Below are positions 7,692 to 17,873 of a stretch of DNA of 38,459 nucleotides, piece by piece (positions within the stretch are counted from its first letter, which is position 1; each line of letters opens with the position of its first letter). Made by a program: the position numbers and the translations under genes. The notes under the pieces were generated by a model. It did no database searches, was not told where the DNA came from, and saw only the letters and a program-made list of their open reading frames with translations. The DNA is from Microbacterium enclense (GTDB taxonomy: Bacteria > Actinomycetota > Actinomycetes > Actinomycetales > Microbacteriaceae), in NCBI RefSeq assembly GCF_004022425.1, contig NZ_RBZY01000035.1:1-38459 (forward strand). Reading direction: 5' to 3'.

Positions 7692-8594
7692 TCAGCGCTG
7701 GGTCGGGAACGCGGCGGGGTTCTGCTCCAGCCACGCCTCGATCGCCTCGGCCTCACGGCCCTCGCCGTACTCGTTCACGACGAGGTCTTCGAGCGAGCCG
7801 TACTGCGCGTCATCGAGCTGGATGCCGGCGATGAGCTCAGCGGCATCCGGGTACTGCTCGGCGAAGCCGGCGGTGCCGAGGAAGTGCAGCGCCTCGGGGT
7901 CGCCCATCAGGCCCTGCGGGTCGGCGAGGTCCTTGACGTCGTACGCGTCGTTGGCCCAGAACGGGCGCCACAGCGTCACGACGATGTCATCCTGCGCGGC
8001 GATGGCGTTGTCGAGCTCGGTGAGCATCGCCGCCGTGGACGACGTGATGAGTTCGAAGTCGCCGTCGAGACCGTAGCCCGGGAGCATGCTCTCCTGCGTC
8101 TGACGGGTCAGTCCCGCGCCCGGCTCGATGCCGTAGATGCGTCCGTCGAACCGTGCGGCGTTGGCCTGCAGCTCGTCGATCGAGTCGATGTCGACATAGC
8201 TGGGGACCGCGATGGTGAGCTTGGCGTTGTCGTAGTACGCACCGAGGTCTTCGATGTCGTCGCCGTACTCGGCCATGTACTCGGCGTGCGTCAGTTCGGG
8301 CCAGGCCGACGGGTAGATGTCGATGTCGCCCTGCGCCAGGCCCGTGTACAGGGGGCCCGCCTCGGTGAGCGTCTGCATCTCGACGGTGTAGCCGAGCTTC
8401 TCGAGCTGGTCTTCGAGCAGGTAGGCGGTGCTGAGGCCGTCGGTCCACGAGGGCAGGAACCCGAGGGTGATCGTGCCCTTGTCGCCGCCGTCGCCCGCGC
8501 CGCCGTCGGCCTGGTTGCCGCTCGCGCAGCCCGCGAGCGCGAGCGCCGCGACGCTGCCGAGGGCCAGGGTTGCTGTGAGGTGTCGCTTGTTCAT
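7692..8594 (-). CDS. Glycine betaine/proline-type ABC transporter substrate-binding lipoprotein
   Basis: This is the extracytoplasmic solute receptor of a compatible-solute importer, of the OpuAC/ProX class. The 300-residue product starts with a lipoprotein signal, MNKRHLTATLALGSVAALAL, and lipobox LAGC (Cys23), so it should be lipid-anchored outside the membrane. The mature part has family features: GFLPSWTDGLSTAYLLEDQL, IDIYPSAWPELTHAEY, and VTLWRPFWANDAYDVKDL with aromatic residues that in relatives box the quaternary amine. ATG 8594 is chosen because the signal peptide starts there; upstream codons run through a palindromic repeat. Substrate specificity (betaine, proline, choline, carnitine) cannot be read from the sequence. 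Confidence 0.92.
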   Translation of the reverse strand: MNKRHLTATLALGSVAALALAGCASGNQADGGAGDGGDKGTITLGFLPSWTDGLSTAYLLEDQLEKLGYTVEMQTLTEAGPLYTGLAQGDIDIYPSAWPELTHAEYMAEYGDDIEDLGAYYDNAKLTIAVPSYVDIDSIDELQANAARFDGRIYGIEPGAGLTRQTQESMLPGYGLDGDFELITSSTAAMLTELDNAIAAQDDIVVTLWRPFWANDAYDVKDLADPQGLMGDPEALHFLGTAGFAEQYPDAAELIAGIQLDDAQYGSLEDLVVNEYGEGREAEAIEAWLEQNPAAFPTQR

Positions 8595-8637
8595 GTGAAT
8601 GCTCTCTTTCCGGTTCCGTATGTCGTTTCGTTCTGCG

Positions 8638-8699
8638 CGTGAGGTGCCAGGATTTGTCGCCTCGGGTGCCGTGCAGGCGACAAATTCTGGCGACTCACG
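8638..8699. repeat. REP-like palindrome, family A copy 2
   Basis: The 25-base arms (8638-8662 and 8675-8699) share the CGTGAG...TGTCGCCT arm with copy 1 at 2744-2805. It lies inside the transporter operon, between the permease and the binding-protein genes. There it could act as an RNA-processing or stability boundary that sets the higher amount of binding protein usually needed. Confidence 0.8.
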
Positions 8700-8713
8700 C
8701 AACCCCTAAGGGG

Positions 8714-9670
8714 TCAGGCGCCCGTCGAGATCGGGGCACGGCGAGGGGATGCCACGTGGCGCTCGGCCTCGCCTGCGGCATCGGCGGCCGGGGCGCCGGG
8801 TCCGCGGCGGCGACCGAGAGCCGCGAGCAACGACGAGGTGTTGCCCTCGCGGCTGCCGAGCGCGGCGGTGAGACGGTCGAGGTACACGGCGAGGATGACC
8901 ACGCTCAGCCCGGCCTCGACGCCCTTCGGGAGGTTGACGGTGGAGATCGACTGCACGACCTCCTTGCCCAGTCCGTCGGCCCCCACGATGCCGGCGACGA
9001 CCGCCATCGACAGCGCCAGCATGATGACCTGGTTCACGCCGGCCATGATCGTGGGCATCGCGAGCGGGAGCTGGATGCCACGGAGGATCTGCGCCGGCGT
9101 CGCCCCGAACGCGTGTCCGGCCTCGACGGTCTCGGAGTCGACGCCGCGGATGCCGAGCTCGGTCAGACGCACACCCGGCGGCAGCGCGAAGATGACCGTC
9201 GCGACGACTCCGGGAACGACGCCGATGCTGAAGAACGTGATCGCGGGGATCAGGTACACGAACGCCGGCATCGTCTGCATGAAGTCGAGGACCGGCTTCA
9301 TCACGGCCCGCACGGCCGCGTTGCGCGCCGACCAGATGCCCAACGGCACCGAGATCGCGACCGCGACGGCCGCGGCGACGACCACGAGCGCGAGCGTCTG
9401 CATGGCGGTGACCCACTGACCCATCGCGAGGATGAGCGTGAAGCCGACGACCGTTCCGAGGGCGAGCTTCCATGACCGCACGAGCCACGCCAGCAGCGCG
9501 GCGACGACGATGACGACGACGATGGGGGCGGCGAGCAGCACGTCGCTGAGCCCCCCGACGAGGAATCGCACGACCACGGCGATGACGTCGAACAGACCCG
9601 AGAGGTTGTCGCGGAGCCAGTCCACGCCGGCGTCGACCCACGTGCCGACCGGAATGCGGAAGCCGTCCAT
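8714..9670 (-). CDS. Glycine betaine/proline-type ABC transporter permease
   Basis: This is the membrane-spanning subunit (ProW/OpuAB class), 318 residues with about six to seven hydrophobic helices. The coupling-helix region, EAGHAFGATPAQILRGIQLPLAMPTIMAG, shows the EAA-G pattern that contacts the ATPase. KPVLDFMQTMPAFVYLIPAITFFSIG is typical of the family. The ATG overlaps the ATPase stop by one base (TGATG), so translation is coupled. After the stop come 119 bases with the palindromic repeat, then the binding-protein gene. Confidence 0.92.
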   Translation of the reverse strand: MDGFRIPVGTWVDAGVDWLRDNLSGLFDVIAVVVRFLVGGLSDVLLAAPIVVVIVVAALLAWLVRSWKLALGTVVGFTLILAMGQWVTAMQTLALVVVAAAVAVAISVPLGIWSARNAAVRAVMKPVLDFMQTMPAFVYLIPAITFFSIGVVPGVVATVIFALPPGVRLTELGIRGVDSETVEAGHAFGATPAQILRGIQLPLAMPTIMAGVNQVIMLALSMAVVAGIVGADGLGKEVVQSISTVNLPKGVEAGLSVVILAVYLDRLTAALGSREGNTSSLLAALGRRRGPGAPAADAAGEAERHVASPRRAPISTGA

Positions 9671-11019
9671 CAGCGCACCCCCCCGATCTCGGATGCCGCG
9701 GCTTCGGTGGCGTCACCGGCGGGCACCGGGGCGTCGGCGAGCACCGCGTCGATCTCGGCCGAGGGAACGGGCTGCGCAAGCACGGTGATTTCCTCGGTGG
9801 CGGTGGGTCCGGGGCCGAGCGCGGCGAGCAGCGTCACGCGCGGGATGACGCCGGTCAGGCGTCCCTCGGCATCCAGGACGGCCAGGGGCAGGGGCGACTC
9901 GACCGCGGGGACGAACAGATTCATCAGGACGTCGTCCTCGTTCACGCTGTGCGGAGTCGGCTTCAGTCGTCCGAGCAACGTGCTCTCCCCCGCGCGCACC
10001 AGCTTCATGGCGTCGCGGTCGGTGATGATGCCGAGGAGTTTGCGGTCACGATCGGTGACGTAGGCGGCCGACATGTAGGCGTCGCGCATCTGGCGCAGCG
10101 CGGTGCGAGGACCAGCAGCGGCATCCACGCGCGGGCGCGGGCGCTCCATGACGTTCGCCGCGGTGAGGACGCGCGCGCGGTCGACGTCCTGCACGAACTG
10201 CTCGACGTAATCGTTCGCGGGGTCCGTGAGGATGTCTTCGGGCGTGCCGATCTGGACGATCCGGCCGTCGCGCATCACCGCGATGCGGTCGCCGAGGAAC
10301 ATCGCCTCGTTGAGATCGTGGGTGATGAACACGATCGTCTTCTTCAGCGTCCGCTGGAGCTCGAGCAACTGCTCCTGCATCTCGCGGCGGATGAGCGGAT
10401 CGAGTGCGCTGAAGGCCTCGTCCATGAGCAGGATGTCGGTGTCTGCGGCGAGCGCGCGGGCGATGCCGACGCGCTGCTGCATGCCGCCGGACAGGGCCGA
10501 GGGAAGCTTGTCGCCCCACCCGTCGAGGCCCACCAGGGCGAGGATCTCGTTCGCCTTCGCGAGCCGCTCGGTCTTGCTCACGCCACGGACCTCGAGCGGG
10601 TAGGCGACGTTGGCGGCGACCGTGCGGTGCGGCAGCAGGGCGAAGTGCTGGAACACCATCGCGATGCGCTCTCGGCGCAGGCCGCGCAGCCGCGCCGGGC
10701 TGACGCCGGTGAGGGGGTCGCCCTGCACCTCGACGGTCCCGGCCGTCACGTCGTGCAGGCCGTTCAGCATGCGGATGATGGTGGATTTGCCGGAGCCGGA
10801 GAGCCCCATGATGACGAAGATCTCGCCGGGCTCCACGTCGAAGCTCGCGTCGATGACGGCCGCGGTTCCGGCGTCACCGAGCTCGTCGCGCCGCGCACCG
10901 GCGCGGAGCTTCTCGACGGCGGACTGAGGGGAGCGGCCGAAGACCTTGAAGAGGTTCTTGGCCGCGATGGCATGCGGAGGGGTCACTGTGTGCACCTGCG
11001 CGGCCTCGGGTGGCCGCAT
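9670..11019 (-). CDS. Glycine betaine/proline-type ABC transporter ATP-binding protein with CBS domains
   Basis: This is the cytoplasmic ATPase (ProV/OpuAA class) of the importer. Walker A is GLSGSGKST (72-80), the Q-loop VFQHFALLPH, the signature LSGGMQQR (177-184), Walker B DILLMDE (196-202), and the switch His is in FITHDL. A C-terminal pair of CBS domains (about 285-410) is present, which in related importers sense ionic strength or nucleotides. The 449-residue length fits. ATG 11019 lacks a ribosome site; the in-frame GTG at 10995 has GAGG about eight bases upstream and is a credible alternative start. Confidence 0.92.
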   Translation of the reverse strand: MRPPEAAQVHTVTPPHAIAAKNLFKVFGRSPQSAVEKLRAGARRDELGDAGTAAVIDASFDVEPGEIFVIMGLSGSGKSTIIRMLNGLHDVTAGTVEVQGDPLTGVSPARLRGLRRERIAMVFQHFALLPHRTVAANVAYPLEVRGVSKTERLAKANEILALVGLDGWGDKLPSALSGGMQQRVGIARALAADTDILLMDEAFSALDPLIRREMQEQLLELQRTLKKTIVFITHDLNEAMFLGDRIAVMRDGRIVQIGTPEDILTDPANDYVEQFVQDVDRARVLTAANVMERPRPRVDAAAGPRTALRQMRDAYMSAAYVTDRDRKLLGIITDRDAMKLVRAGESTLLGRLKPTPHSVNEDDVLMNLFVPAVESPLPLAVLDAEGRLTGVIPRVTLLAALGPGPTATEEITVLAQPVPSAEIDAVLADAPVPAGDATEAAASEIGGVR

Positions 11020-11345
11020 CGGTCACGCCCGGGTGGCAGCCGCTCGGCGCTCACCGGGGTGCGAGCGCTCCGACGCCGGATGTCGGATCCAGGTCTCGGC
11101 CGCCGACCGTACGCTCGCGGAACCCCCTCCCCCGAGGTGGCACCAGCGACCGCGGACTGGTCGGGTGGGCGGCCCGCTGGGGGCCGCCTCTACCGTTTCA
11201 CGGTGATGGATCGGCTGGCAAACCGGCCGTCGGGTTGCGCTCCCGAGACGACCGTGGCACGCGCGGGCGCGTGCCCGAATTGTGCGCGGCGGCCGCAGCG
11301 CCCGACGGGAGATGTCACCCCGGGCGTGTCGCGTTCGGCGCGACG
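11020..11345. other. Non-coding stretch upstream of the importer operon
   Basis: I see no gene here. On the minus strand it is the upstream/leader region of the importer operon. It contains a perfect 8-bp hairpin, GGCGGCCC/GGGCCGCC (11168-11188). Osmotic control elements may lie here, but I cannot identify a specific operator or -10 box with confidence. Confidence 0.5.
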
Positions 11346-11651
11346 TCAGTCCTCGGCGGGGCCGCCGGCCGCGGAGCGATGGTGGCGGATGACCTCCGCC
11401 ACCACGAAGTTGAACCACTTCTCGGCGAACTCCGGATCGAGATCCGCCTCTGCGGCCAGACGCTTCAACCGGGTGATCTGCTGCTCTTCGCGAGAGGGAT
11501 CGGATGCCGGCATCCCGTGCTCCGCTTTCAGCACACCGACCTGCTTGGTGCAGCGGAATCGCTCGGCGAGCAGGAAGATCAGCGCGGCGTCGATGTTGTC
11601 GATGCTGCCGCGCAGGCCCTGCAGGATCGTCGTGGGGTCGGCGTCGGTCAT
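11346..11651 (-). CDS. Chorismate mutase-like protein (AroQ fold)
   Basis: The 101-residue, all-helical product has the AroQ pattern. R14, R31, K42, D51, R54 and E55 fall at the spacing of E. coli chorismate mutase R11, R28, K39, D48, R51 and E52, offset by three. The enzyme would convert chorismate to prephenate for Phe/Tyr synthesis. The equivalent of the catalytic Gln88 falls in the His-His at 90-91, so activity is not certain. ATG 11651 is chosen because GGAGGA lies just upstream; a longer in-frame ATG at 11681 would overlap the TAGGGT -10 box. It is a single gene, divergent from the AI-2E family gene. Confidence 0.82.
   Translation of the reverse strand: MTDADPTTILQGLRGSIDNIDAALIFLLAERFRCTKQVGVLKAEHGMPASDPSREEQQITRLKRLAAEADLDPEFAEKWFNFVVAEVIRHHRSAAGGPAED
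11502..11515. repeat. Abutting inverted pair of the over-used heptamer
   Basis: GGATGCC and GGCATCC meet with no spacer to form a perfect 14-base palindrome inside the chorismate mutase-like gene. This heptamer is strongly over-represented across the window; see findings. Confidence 0.6.
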
Positions 11652-11704
11652 GGGTCCTCCGGATGCGACCCTATCGCGCACCGACCATCTGCCGCGGCGA
11701 CCCC

Positions 11705-11710
11705 TACAGT
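11705..11710 (+). promoter_or_regulatory. -10 box of a leaderless transcript (gene at 11717)
   Basis: TACAGT is followed by six bases and ATG 11717, with no ribosome site in between. Confidence 0.55.
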
Positions 11711-11716
11711 GTGACC

Positions 11717-12841
11717 ATGAGCCGATCGACGCGCCCCGATCCTTCCGCTGAAGGAGCCAATGCCGGCGAGGTCACCTCGCGGGATCGTCCCGTCTGGTCG
11801 GCGATCGCGCGTCCGTACGCCGCGGGCTTCTTCCTCACGCTCGGCGGGCTGACGGCGTTCCTGCTGGCGCTCGCCCTGTCGAGCCTGTCGACCGTCCTGA
11901 TCTACATCGCGATCGCCCTGTTCATCGCGCTCGCGCTCGACCCCCTCGTGCGGCGTCTCGTGCGCCGCGGCGTCTCCCGCGCCTGGGCGATCGTCATCGT
12001 CTTCGGGGGGCTGGCGGTCGTTCTCGCCGCGGCGCTGTGGCTGCTGATCCCGCCCGTGGTGCGGCAGGTGGAACAGTTCATCGCCGACATCCCCACGTTC
12101 GTCAACGACCTGATCGACAGCGACGCGGTCCGGTGGGTCGAAGAGAACTTCGGCGACAGCCTCGGCAACATCCTGCAGGAGGTGCAGGCGTTCTTCACGA
12201 ACCCCGCGAACCTCACGGCCATCGGCGGCGGCCTGCTGCAGGTCGGCGTGAACATCGCGACCGGCATCTCGGGCGCGATCATCGTGCTGGTGCTGAGCCT
12301 GTACTTCCTGGCATCCCTGCCGTCGATGAAGAACTCCCTCGTGCGCCTCAGCCCCGCACGCAACCGACAGACGGTCTCCGAGATGACCGGCGAGATCACC
12401 GATTCCGTGGGTGGCTACCTGTCCGGAATGGTCGTGCTGGCACTGATGAACGCCGTGTTCGCGTTCATCCTGCTGACGATCCTGGGTCAGCCGTTCGCCG
12501 CGCTCCTCGCGGCCCTGGCGTTCGGCATCACCCTCATCCCCCTCGTCGGTTCGGTGCTGTTCTGGGGCACGGCCACGGTGTTCACGCTGATCGTCGATCC
12601 CACGGCCGGACTCATCTTCGCCGTCGTCTACCTCGTCTACATGCAGATCGAGGCATACATCCTGACTCCGCGCGTGATGAGCCGCACCATCTCGGTCCCG
12701 GGGTCGCTCGTCGTCATCGGCGCGCTCGTGGGCGGGACGCTCCTGGGTCTGCTCGGCGCGCTCGTCGCCATTCCCGTGACGGCCTCGCTGCTGCTGATCG
12801 TGAAGCAGATCATCATCCCGCGACAGGACGCCAAGAAGTAG
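11717..12841 (+). CDS. AI-2E family membrane transporter
   Basis: The 374-residue integral membrane protein has about eight helices. It shows family features: an N-terminal helix pair with IALFIALALDPLVRRLVRRG, a long extracytoplasmic loop (VVRQVEQFIADIPTFVNDL...) and the C-terminal FGITLIPLVGSVLFW, YMQIEAYILTPRVMSRTISV and LLGLLGALVAIPVTASL motifs. Members include TqsA (autoinducer-2 export) and some Na+/H+ antiporters, so the substrate is open. ATG 11717 is set by TACAGT six bases upstream. Its stop is three bases from the stop of the convergent lactonase-fold gene. Confidence 0.88.
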   Translation: MSRSTRPDPSAEGANAGEVTSRDRPVWSAIARPYAAGFFLTLGGLTAFLLALALSSLSTVLIYIAIALFIALALDPLVRRLVRRGVSRAWAIVIVFGGLAVVLAAALWLLIPPVVRQVEQFIADIPTFVNDLIDSDAVRWVEENFGDSLGNILQEVQAFFTNPANLTAIGGGLLQVGVNIATGISGAIIVLVLSLYFLASLPSMKNSLVRLSPARNRQTVSEMTGEITDSVGGYLSGMVVLALMNAVFAFILLTILGQPFAALLAALAFGITLIPLVGSVLFWGTATVFTLIVDPTAGLIFAVVYLVYMQIEAYILTPRVMSRTISVPGSLVVIGALVGGTLLGLLGALVAIPVTASLLLIVKQIIIPRQDAKK

Positions 12842-12844
12842 CGC

Positions 12845-14044
12845 TCAGCGCATCGGGAGCAGCCGCGTCGGCGAGGGGGATGCCGTGCGGTGACGCACGC
12901 GACCCGGGACCCCCGTGCGGGCGTCCAGCGGCAGCGACACGATCTCGTCGGCGAGCTGACCGGCCACGAGGAGCGTGTCGTTCACCACGACATGGTGCCG
13001 CGGCCGGTGCGTACCGGCCTCGGCGAGCGCGGTCAGCTGCAGCGCCTCGCCCGCGCCGCGCACGGCGAGCACGCCGATCGTGTCGCTGCCGCGGACGCCG
13101 GCGTACAGCGTCGTCCCATCGCGGCTGGCGCTCAGCTCAGCGGCCGTGTCGCCGTCGAGCGTCCCGAGCAGCGGCTCACCGGAGACGACGCGCCAGCGAC
13201 CCTCGGCATCCGGGGTCAGCACGAAGACCTCGCGGCTGAGCTCGGTCACGACGTACAGGTGACCCGATGGATGCCACACCCCGTGCCGCGGACCGCTCCC
13301 CTTCGGCAGGACGACCTCCTGCACCAGGCGCAGGCCCGCCCCGGTCGAACGCCAGAAGCGCACGAGGTCGAGACCCATATCGGTGGTGGCGAGGAACCCC
13401 CGGGGGAGCACGATCGTCTCGTGCGCGCGGGAGACGCGGGCACCGGCGGCCGCCTCTTCGGATTCGGCGTCGGTCTCGGGAGCGGAGTCGTACTCCGGGA
13501 CGAGGTGACCGAACTCGTCACCGGCGGCCTCCCGCAGCGCGCGTGCCGCGGCAGCGAGGTCGGGGACGACCGCGCCCGAGACGGCAGCGCCCGTCTCGAC
13601 GACGAACGGGTCGTCGGTCGAGCCGTATGGATCGTCCGCGGCCGCGGCGATCACCGGCGCGGACGGGCGGCCCGCGGCATCCAGAGCGATACGGACGACG
13701 CGACCGTCGCCCCAGCAGCTCGCCACGAGGAACGTCCCGTCGGGGGCGACGGCCACGTGACACACCGCGTCGCCGGCGGGCACGGGAGCGCCCAGCGGCG
13801 CCAGGGTCGTCTCGCCCGTGCGGCGGTAGGCCTGGACCGTCCCCTCCGCCTCGAGCGCGGCGTAGAGGACGTCGAGATGCGGGTGAAGCGCGACCCACGA
13901 GGGCGAGCCGGGTGCCGCGACTGCCGTGCCCACCATGCCGAGCGGGCCGGACGCCCAGACCGAATCGGCGTCACCCGCCTGCAGGATGCCGATGCCCTCG
14001 GCCGACCCCGCGTCGGGGGCGTACGCGCCGACCCAGAACCGCAC
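12845..14044 (-). CDS. Lactonase-fold beta-propeller protein (6-phosphogluconolactonase-like)
   Basis: The 399-residue product resembles the YbhE/Pgl-type seven-bladed propeller family (lactonase, PF10282). Blade signatures include PSWVALHPHLDVLYAALE, CHVAVAPDGTFLVASCWGDG, GPRHGVWHPSGHLYVVTELS and HRPRHHVVVNDTLLVAGQ. The acidic stretch YDSAPETDAESEEAAAG (about 180-196) is an unusual insertion. The product is presumably cytoplasmic, as there is no signal peptide. The GTG start follows the purA stop by one base (TGAcGTG), so translation is coupled. Hydrolysis of 6-phosphogluconolactone is possible but not provable from sequence. Confidence 0.85.
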   Translation of the reverse strand: MRFWVGAYAPDAGSAEGIGILQAGDADSVWASGPLGMVGTAVAAPGSPSWVALHPHLDVLYAALEAEGTVQAYRRTGETTLAPLGAPVPAGDAVCHVAVAPDGTFLVASCWGDGRVVRIALDAAGRPSAPVIAAAADDPYGSTDDPFVVETGAAVSGAVVPDLAAAARALREAAGDEFGHLVPEYDSAPETDAESEEAAAGARVSRAHETIVLPRGFLATTDMGLDLVRFWRSTGAGLRLVQEVVLPKGSGPRHGVWHPSGHLYVVTELSREVFVLTPDAEGRWRVVSGEPLLGTLDGDTAAELSASRDGTTLYAGVRGSDTIGVLAVRGAGEALQLTALAEAGTHRPRHHVVVNDTLLVAGQLADEIVSLPLDARTGVPGRVRHRTASPSPTRLLPMR

Positions 14045-14045
14045 G

Positions 14046-15332
14046 TCAGTCGATCAGGTCGTGACGGACGATGACCTGGTCGCGCGCGGGCCCGACGCCG
14101 ATGACAGAGATCCGCGTCCCGCTCATCTCTTCGAGGGCGAGCACGTACTCCTGGGCCGTCTGCGGCAGCTCGTCGAACGTGCGCGCGGTCGAGATGTCTT
14201 CGCTCCACCCGGGCAGGTACTCGTAGATCGGCTTCGCATGGTGGAAGTCGGTCTGGTTGACCGGCAGGTCGTCGTACCGCTCGCCGTCGACGTCATAGGC
14301 GACGCAGACGGGGATCTGCTCGAGGCCGCCGAGGATGTCGAGCTTGGTGAGCACGAGGTCGGTGATGCCGTTGATCCGCGTGGCGTAGCGGGTGATCGGG
14401 GCGTCGTACCAGCCCACGCGGCGCGGACGGCCCGTGGTGGTGCCGAACTCGAAGCCGCGCGAGCGCAGCCAGTCGCCGCTCTCGTCGAACAGCTCGGTCG
14501 GGAAGGGACCGGATCCGACGCGGGTCGTGTACGCCTTCACGATGCCGACGATGCGGTCGAGGCGGTTCGGGCCGACACCCGAACCGGTCGCGGCACCGCC
14601 GGCGGTCGCCGACGAGGAGGTGACGAACGGGTAGGTGCCGTGGTCGACGTCGAGCATCGTGGCCTGGCCGCCCTCGAAGACGACGACGTCACCGGCATCC
14701 AGGGCGTCGTTCAGGAGCAGCGAGATGTCGCTCACCATGGGACGGACGCGCTCGGCATACGACAGCAGATCTTCGACGATCTCGTCGACCGTGATGGCGC
14801 GGCGGTTGAAGACCTTCACCAGCAGGTGGTTCTTCTGGTCGAGGGCCCCCTCGACCTTCTGGCGCAGGATGTTCTCGTCGAAGAGGTCTTGCACGCGGAT
14901 GCCGACGCGGTTGATCTTGTCGGCGTACGCCGGGCCGATGCCGCGACCGGTCGTGCCGATCATGCGCTTGCCGAGGAAGCGCTCGGTCACCTTGTCGAGC
15001 GTGCGGTGGTACTGCGTGATGATGTGCGCGTTGGCGCTGATCTTCAGCCGGCTGGTGTCGAGACCGCGGTCGTTGAGCGCCTCGAGCTCGTTGAAGAGCA
15101 CCTCGAGATCGACCACGACGCCGTTGCCGATGACGGGGGTCACACCAGAGGACAGGATGCCGCTGGGCAGCAGGTGCAGCGCGTACTTCTCGTCGCCGAT
15201 GACGACCGTGTGACCGGCGTTGTTGCCGCCGTTGAACTTCACCACCCAGTCGGTGCGCTCACCGAGCAGGTCGGTGGCCTTGCCCTTGCCTTCGTCGCCC
15301 CACTGGACGCCGACGATCACGATTCCGGGCAT
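14046..15332 (-). CDS. purA: Adenylosuccinate synthetase
   Basis: PurA joins aspartate to IMP with GTP to give adenylosuccinate, the first committed step to AMP, in the cytoplasm. The 428 residues are of normal length. Family hallmarks are visible: [11 protein letters not shown] (8-18, with catalytic Asp13), [12 protein letters not shown] (His41), [14 protein letters not shown], and [10 protein letters not shown] towards the C-terminus. ATG 15332 is chosen by GAGGAG just upstream and because the conserved N-terminus starts there. A TAGGAT -10 box lies 36 bases upstream. Confidence 0.97.
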   Translation of the reverse strand: MPGIVIVGVQWGDEGKGKATDLLGERTDWVVKFNGGNNAGHTVVIGDEKYALHLLPSGILSSGVTPVIGNGVVVDLEVLFNELEALNDRGLDTSRLKISANAHIITQYHRTLDKVTERFLGKRMIGTTGRGIGPAYADKINRVGIRVQDLFDENILRQKVEGALDQKNHLLVKVFNRRAITVDEIVEDLLSYAERVRPMVSDISLLLNDALDAGDVVVFEGGQATMLDVDHGTYPFVTSSSATAGGAATGSGVGPNRLDRIVGIVKAYTTRVGSGPFPTELFDESGDWLRSRGFEFGTTTGRPRRVGWYDAPITRYATRINGITDLVLTKLDILGGLEQIPVCVAYDVDGERYDDLPVNQTDFHHAKPIYEYLPGWSEDISTARTFDELPQTAQEYVLALEEMSGTRISVIGVGPARDQVIVRHDLID

Positions 15333-15367
15333 GTGCGCTCCTCGCGTGTTATCCGGCGGTACACCCC

Positions 15368-15373
15368 ATCCTA
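15368..15373 (-). promoter_or_regulatory. Probable purA -10 box
   Basis: On the minus strand TAGGAT precedes the purA ATG by 35 bases, leaving a short leader with the GAGGAG ribosome site. It is divergent from the leaderless promoter at 15440. Confidence 0.45.
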
Positions 15374-15439
15374 TCGACCGGGTCCGACACACCCTTCCGG
15401 GGTTGTCCACAAGCCCACCGCCGCCCGCGGCGCGGTCAC

Positions 15440-15445
15440 TACTCT
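15440..15445 (+). promoter_or_regulatory. -10 box of a leaderless transcript (gene at 15452)
   Basis: TACTCT is followed by six bases and ATG 15452, with no ribosome site. Confidence 0.5.
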
Positions 15446-15451
15446 GAGCGC

Positions 15452-17630
<2,179 letters not shown>

Positions 17631-17655
17631 CCCCCGCTCCTCCCCGGCTCCTCCC

Positions 17656-17690
17656 CGACGCCGCCCCGCCGCTTCGGTCGGGCGGCGTCG
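17656..17690 (+). terminator. argG terminator hairpin
   Basis: CGACGCCGCCC (17656-17666) pairs perfectly with GGGCGGCGTCG (17680-17690) around a 13-base loop, 25 bases after the argG stop. No U tract follows, as expected in this GC range. Confidence 0.75.
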
Positions 17691-17714
17691 TGCTGCGCGC
17701 GCGGCACGGCACCG

Positions 17715-17792
17715 CCAGTTCACGTGAAATGGTCGAGGTCACCCGTCATGCCGCGCCACCGCGGGTGATCTCGGCCACATCACGTGAACTGG
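17715..17792. repeat. REP-like palindrome, family C
   Basis: Two 31-base arms (17715-17745 and 17762-17792) pair with about four mismatches around a 16-base loop. Each arm starts CCAGTTCACGTGA and ends TCACCCG. It lies between the argG terminator and the tetR-type promoter. Its arms are unrelated to the palindromes at 2744, 8638 and 23796. Confidence 0.75.
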
Positions 17793-17842
17793 ACCCCACC
17801 GAAAGCGTCGTGCGGACGCGAGATGCCGGAAAGTGCACACGG

Positions 17843-17866
17843 GAGTGCAAGATAAGGCGTACACTC
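17843..17866 (+). promoter_or_regulatory. TetR-gene promoter with overlapping dyad
   Basis: The -10 box TACACT (17860-17865) ends eight bases before GTG 17874, so the transcript is leaderless or nearly so. A 24-base dyad with outer arms GAGTG (17843-17847) and CACTC (17862-17866) covers it. This placement suits autorepression by the TetR-type product. Confidence 0.45.
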
Positions 17867-17873
17867 GACCTCC

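Noticed and set aside
8595..8702. N-terminal extension of the transport lipoprotein up to 8702
   Set aside because: It would read through the palindromic repeat and place the signal peptide internally; the lipoprotein signal begins at 8594.
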